DNA of 5,774 bases from Propionibacteriaceae bacterium (GTDB taxonomy: Bacteria > Actinomycetota > Actinomycetes > Propionibacteriales > Propionibacteriaceae), in the NCBI GenBank assembly GCA_009787035.1, contig WRGV01000060.1, forward strand, positions 2,534 to 8,307. The letters are read 5' to 3'. The notes beneath the pieces are model-generated. The model worked only from the letters and a program-made list of their open reading frames with translations. It had not been told where the DNA came from and ran no database searches. Position numbers and translations under genes: made by a program. Positions 1-5,774 of the stretch are shown here, one piece after another (positions within the stretch are counted from its first letter, which is position 1; each line of letters starts with the position of its first letter).

Positions 1-115
1 GTTCGCGGCCGACCATGTCGCGCACGATGTCACCTGGCGGACCAGGGTTGGGGGTCAAGGGGGTCAGGTCTGAGGGGATCTGGGACGGCCAATCCGGATC
101 GTCGATGTCTGGCAT
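1..115 (-). CDS. Divergent ORF, N-terminal fragment (runs off left edge), unknown function
   Basis: The minus strand is open from an ATG at 115 to the window edge, giving 38 codons. The protein begins MPDIDDPDWPSQIPSDLTPL and continues acidic and proline-rich, then reaches a segment ending GDIVRDMVGRE. An in-frame TAG lies five codons before the ATG, with no alternative start between, so ATG 115 is the first possible start. Its A sits 7 nt downstream of a TAGACT -10 hexamer, which suggests a leaderless transcript; GGAG lies only 1 nt before the ATG, too close for an ordinary ribosome binding site. I do not recognise the family from this fragment. Its head-to-head placement over an operator-like array makes an autoregulated transcription factor a reasonable guess, but no helix-turn-helix is visible in the part present. 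A later start at an internal GTG or ATG remains possible. Confidence 0.5.
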   Translation of the reverse strand, partial: MPDIDDPDWPSQIPSDLTPLTPNPGPPGDIVRDMVGRE

Positions 116-121
116 GCTCCA

Positions 122-149
122 AGTCTACGTCAGCTCTGACGTACGTCAA
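122..149 (-). promoter_or_regulatory. Putative leaderless promoter of the divergent gene
   Basis: Read on the minus strand there is TTGACG (149 to 144), a 16-bp spacer, TAGACT (127 to 122), six bases, then the ATG whose A is at 115. Both hexamers are close to the housekeeping sigma consensus (TTGACA, TAnnnT), and the predicted start of transcription falls on or next to the A of the ATG. Leaderless mRNAs are common in actinobacteria. The -35 hexamer is partly made of the first perfect palindrome of the repeat array (137-148), so a protein bound there would compete directly with RNA polymerase. This is a motif-based prediction. Confidence 0.5.
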
Positions 150-166
150 GGCTGACGTACGTCAGC
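137..166. promoter_or_regulatory. Tandem perfect palindromes, candidate primary operator
   Basis: TGACGTACGTCA occurs twice exactly, at 137-148 and 153-164. The second copy extends to a perfect 16-bp palindrome, GCTGACGTACGTCAGC (151-166). These are the best-matching sites of the array and cover the -35 region of the predicted divergent promoter. This is the expected position for repression, most simply autorepression, of the leftward gene. The rightward operon starts about 210 bp away, so control of nifJ from here would need an activator, looping or a rightward promoter nearer the array. Operator function is inferred. Confidence 0.55.
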
Positions 167-232
167 GACGGCGTACGTTGGTTCTGACGCACGGGGCGCC
201 GAGTACGCGCAGGGCTGACACGGTGCCGAGAT

Positions 233-259
233 CGAACGGATCGGCTGGGTGGGCGTTCG
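233..259. repeat. Short inverted repeat upstream of TAGACT
   Basis: CGAACG (233-238) and CGTTCG (254-259) form 6-bp inverted arms separated by 15 bp, with centres 21 bp apart, or two helical turns. The element ends 9 bp before the candidate -10 at 269. Arms this short can arise by chance in GC-rich DNA. Confidence 0.2.
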
Positions 260-268
260 GGGCGGCGA

Positions 269-274
269 TAGACT
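269..274 (+). promoter_or_regulatory. Weak candidate -10 element for the rightward operon
   Basis: TAGACT fits the actinobacterial TAnnnT -10 pattern and is identical to the -10 proposed for the divergent gene. No recognisable -35 lies 16-18 bp upstream, where the sequence is G-rich. If used, it would give a leader of about 100 nt before the ATG at 378, with the repeat array about 80-160 bp upstream of the transcription start, a position more usual for an activator than for a repressor. A weaker alternative is CTGACA at 215-220 as a -35. Confidence 0.22.
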
Positions 275-366
275 GAGATGCTGCACCATGAGGTCGGGTG
301 TTGCCCTCGTGGCATGGCCGACCGGTGCAGCGCCCTACGAAACATGTTCGTCCATCCCAAGCTCAT

Positions 367-371
367 GAAGG
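367..371 (+). promoter_or_regulatory. Ribosome binding site deciding the flavoprotein start
   Basis: GAAGG ends 6 nt before the ATG at 378, a good spacing, but only 3 nt before the in-frame GTG at 375. This favours ATG 378 over GTG 375 as the start of the flavoprotein. The match to the anti-Shine-Dalgarno sequence is moderate. Confidence 0.5.
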
Positions 372-377
372 CCCGTG

Positions 378-2009
378 ATGACACCACTGCCACGTGATAT
401 CGCCGATCTGCCCAATCTCGCAACCACTACCGGCCGCGCGGGCCCCGTCCGCAGCAAGCGGCCCGTCTACGTCGACTTCCTGCCGCCGTGCAACGATGCC
501 TGCCCCGCGGGCGAGAACTGCCAGGAATGGCTGCGGCTCGCCAAGACGGGCGACCCGCACGCCGCGTGGCGCCAGATCGTGCGCGACAACCCGATGCCGG
601 CCATCCACGGCCGCGTCTGCTACCACCCGTGCGAGACCGCCTGCAACCGCGGCGACCTCGACGCGCCGATCTCGATCCACGCCGTCGAGCGCTATCTCGG
701 CGACCTGGCGATCAAGGAAGGCTGGAAGTTCGACAAGCCGCGCTACAACACCGGATACAAGGTGCTGGTCGTCGGCGCCGGCCCCGCCGGCCTGAGCTGC
801 GCCTACCACCTGGCCCGGCTGGGCCACGAGGTCACCATCCGCGACGCGGGCCAGAAGCCCGGCGGCATGATGCGCTACGGCATCCCGGAGTACCGGCTGC
901 CGCGCGACGTCGTCGACGCCGAGATCGCTCGCATCGAAGAGATGGGCGTGCGCATCGAGACGAGCTCGCGCATCGACGACCTGCTGGCCGCGCAGCGCGC
1001 CGGCGGTTTCGATGCCGTGTTCATCGCCGTGGGCGCCGGGCGTAGCCGCCACATCGACATCCCGTCGATCGACGCCGGCCGCATGATCGACGCCGTCGAC
1101 TTCCTGCGCGACGCCACCAGCGGCGGCCCGGCTCCGGTCGTCGGCCGCCGTGTCGCCATCTATGGCGCGGGCAACACCGCCATGGACGCCGCCCGCACCG
1201 CCCGCCGCCTGGGCGCCGAAGAGGCCGTCATCGTCTACCGTCGCACGCAGGAGCAGATGCCCGCGCACGAAGAGGAGCTGGACGAGGCGGTCGCCGAGGG
1301 CGTCAAGACCAACTGGCTGCGCACGATCACGGCCGGTGAGGGCGAAGACTTCCAGGTCGAGATCATGGAGCTGGACGAGAACGGCCGCGCGGTCGGCACG
1401 GGCAAGTTCGAGAAACTGCAGGCCGACTCGCTGATCCTGGCCGTCGGCCAGGATGCCGAGACCGACTTCCTGCGCAAGATCCCCGGCCTGCGCTTCGAGC
1501 ACGACGTCGTCGATGTCGATCCGACCACGATGATGACGGACGTGCCGGGCATCTTCGCCGGCGGCGACGCGGCTCCGTCCGCCCGCACGGTGACGATCTC
1601 GGTCGGCCACGGCAAGCGCGCCGCCCGCCAGATCGACCTGTGGCTCAACCGCCAGCGCGAGGACCAGCCCGAGCGCCACCCGATCGTCCACTTCGACGAC
1701 CTCAACCTGTGGTACTTCGGCAACAACCCGCGCCGCCAGCAGTCCGAGCTGGACGTCGAGCAGCGCTTCGAGGGGTTCGAGGAGGTCGTCCGCGGCCTGG
1801 AGCCCGAGCAGGCGGTCTACGAGGCTTGCCGCTGCCTGAGCTGCGGCAACTGCATCGAGTGCGACGGCTGCCTGGGCAGCTGCCCCGAGGACGCCGTCAT
1901 CAAGCTCGGCCCCGGCAAGCGCTACCGCTATGACTACGACAAATGCACGGGCTGTCAGACCTGTGCCGACCAGTGCCCGGTACACGCCATTGTGATGGTC
2001 GCCGAGTGA
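378..2009 (+). CDS. GltD-type NAD(P)H:ferredoxin oxidoreductase with C-terminal 2x[4Fe-4S] domain
   Basis: This cytoplasmic iron-sulfur flavoprotein of 543 aa probably moves electrons between NADP(H) and the ferredoxin or clusters served by the downstream NifJ. Domains in order are: an N-terminal GltD-like cysteine domain (C38, C42, C48, then C81, C85, C89 in GRVCYHPCETAC); an FAD Rossmann motif GAGPAG (133-138), with GGMMRYGIPEYRLP following at 162-175; an NAD(P)H Rossmann motif GAGNTAMD (263-270); and the second FAD contact GIFAGGDA (391-398). R288 and R289, after the second strand of the NAD(P) domain, favour NADPH by family analogy. The C-terminus is a ferredoxin domain with CxxCxxCxxxCP at C492-C502 and C523-C533, plus extra cysteines C484, C486 and C489. 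It is longer than GltD because of this tail and resembles DsrL and KorC-type subunits in layout. It is not a glutamate synthase small subunit in context, since no large subunit follows. GTG 375 is an alternative start. Family is certain; physiological partner is inferred. Confidence 0.93.
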   Translation: MTPLPRDIADLPNLATTTGRAGPVRSKRPVYVDFLPPCNDACPAGENCQEWLRLAKTGDPHAAWRQIVRDNPMPAIHGRVCYHPCETACNRGDLDAPISIHAVERYLGDLAIKEGWKFDKPRYNTGYKVLVVGAGPAGLSCAYHLARLGHEVTIRDAGQKPGGMMRYGIPEYRLPRDVVDAEIARIEEMGVRIETSSRIDDLLAAQRAGGFDAVFIAVGAGRSRHIDIPSIDAGRMIDAVDFLRDATSGGPAPVVGRRVAIYGAGNTAMDAARTARRLGAEEAVIVYRRTQEQMPAHEEELDEAVAEGVKTNWLRTITAGEGEDFQVEIMELDENGRAVGTGKFEKLQADSLILAVGQDAETDFLRKIPGLRFEHDVVDVDPTTMMTDVPGIFAGGDAAPSARTVTISVGHGKRAARQIDLWLNRQREDQPERHPIVHFDDLNLWYFGNNPRRQQSELDVEQRFEGFEEVVRGLEPEQAVYEACRCLSCGNCIECDGCLGSCPEDAVIKLGPGKRYRYDYDKCTGCQTCADQCPVHAIVMVAE

Positions 2010-2012
2010 GCC

Positions 2013-2020
2013 AAAGGGAG
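2013..2020 (+). promoter_or_regulatory. Ribosome binding site of nifJ
   Basis: AAAGGGAG ends 9 nt before the ATG at 2030 and only 11 nt after the flavoprotein stop. It is the strongest such site in the window. It supports ATG 2030, rather than the internal ATG at 2174 next to the conserved region, as the true start of nifJ, so the N-terminal extension is probably translated. Confidence 0.75.
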
Positions 2021-2029
2021 ACGATTGCC

Positions 2030-5774
<3,745 letters not shown>

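Larger units (their letters stand above)
119..198. repeat. Five-unit 16-bp-period operator-like array
   Basis: Five consecutive 16-bp units (119-134, 135-150, 151-166, 167-182, 183-198) align without gaps. Units 2 and 3 carry the perfect 12-bp palindrome TGACGTACGTCA. Unit 1 keeps only the right half (TACGTCAGC). Unit 4 keeps the core CGTACGT with changed flanks. Unit 5 keeps the left half (TCTGACG, then ACG). The palindrome centres therefore fall at about 126.5, 142.5, 158.5, 174.5 and 190.5. Decay from a perfect centre to half-sites at both ends is typical of cooperative binding by a dimeric regulator. The period is about 1.5 helical turns, so neighbouring dimers would lie on opposite DNA faces. 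I cannot assign the motif to a known regulator family. Confidence 0.72.
199..377 (+). other. Non-coding leader between array and flavoprotein gene
   Basis: This 179-bp stretch has no convincing gene. It contains a TAGACT hexamer at 269-274, a short inverted repeat (CGAACG at 233-238, CGTTCG at 254-259), an 8-bp palindrome AACATGTT at 341-348, and a ten-codon ATG-to-TGA frame at 365-397 that overlaps the start of the flavoprotein gene and has no ribosome binding site. I see no strong hairpin with a T tract and no riboswitch that I recognise. The rightward promoter should lie here or within the array. Confidence 0.5.

Noticed and set aside
45..84. G-run cluster suggesting a G-quadruplex
   Set aside because: The runs (45-47, 50-54, 59-63, 74-77, 82-84) are the complement of proline and threonine-proline codons of the divergent ORF, and one loop is long (10 nt). 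Coding constraint is the simpler explanation.
338..350. CGAA-N5-TTCG resembling an actinobacterial/Bacillus LexA box
   Set aside because: The consensus CGAAC-N4-GTTCG needs 14 bp with GAAC arms. Here the spacing is one base short and the left arm fails when anchored on GTTCG.
365..397. Ten-codon upstream ORF (MKARDDTTAT) overlapping the flavoprotein start
   Set aside because: It has no ribosome binding site, no regulatory codon run, and its length is expected by chance. The GAAGG inside it serves the ATG at 378.
130..423. Minus-strand 97-codon frame across the intergenic region
   Set aside because: It crosses the repeat array and the start of the flavoprotein gene, its product is Arg/Ser-rich without a domain, and it conflicts with the better-supported divergent ORF and its promoter.
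378..2009. Annotation as glutamate synthase small subunit (gltD)
   Set aside because: The core fold matches, but there is no gltB nearby, the protein carries an added ferredoxin domain, and its operon partner is nifJ.

Overview
The window looks like a chromosomal metabolic locus of a high-GC bacterium. It is most likely an actinobacterium with anaerobic or facultative metabolism, perhaps a Propionibacteriaceae-like organism. That placement is an inference from the very high G+C, the near absence of TTA/CTA/TCA codons over kilobases, and the gene pair present; it is not proven by a marker gene.

Layout. Positions 1-115 hold the 5' end of a minus-strand gene that runs off the left edge (38 codons visible, product not recognised). 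Its promoter appears leaderless and lies inside a striking operator-like array at 119-198: five 16-bp units in exact register, two of them with the perfect palindrome TGACGTACGTCA. Positions 199-377 are non-coding leader with only weak promoter candidates for the rightward genes. At 378-2009 is a complete GltD-type iron-sulfur flavoprotein (543 aa) with two N-terminal cysteine groups, FAD- and NAD(P)H-binding Rossmann motifs and a C-terminal 2x[4Fe-4S] ferredoxin domain. After 20 nt and a good ribosome binding site, nifJ, a single-chain pyruvate:ferredoxin (flavodoxin) oxidoreductase, starts at 2030 and runs off the right edge with 1248 codons visible.

How it works together. NifJ oxidises pyruvate with CoA to acetyl-CoA and CO2 (or the reverse), passing electrons through three [4Fe-4S] clusters. 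The flavoprotein has the architecture of a ferredoxin:NAD(P)H oxidoreductase, as in GltD, DsrL and the KorC-type subunit of 2-oxoglutarate:NADP+ oxidoreductases. The operon therefore reads as a two-polypeptide pyruvate:NADP+ oxidoreductase module, a split counterpart of the fused Euglena enzyme. The direction of electron flow and the intermediate carrier cannot be read from the sequence.

The parts most worth a second look are the 16-bp-period array overlapping a divergent leaderless promoter, the NifJ-flavoprotein pairing, and an approximately 43-residue N-terminal extension on NifJ with codon use unlike the rest of the gene. No RNA gene, mobile element, CRISPR array or terminator was seen.
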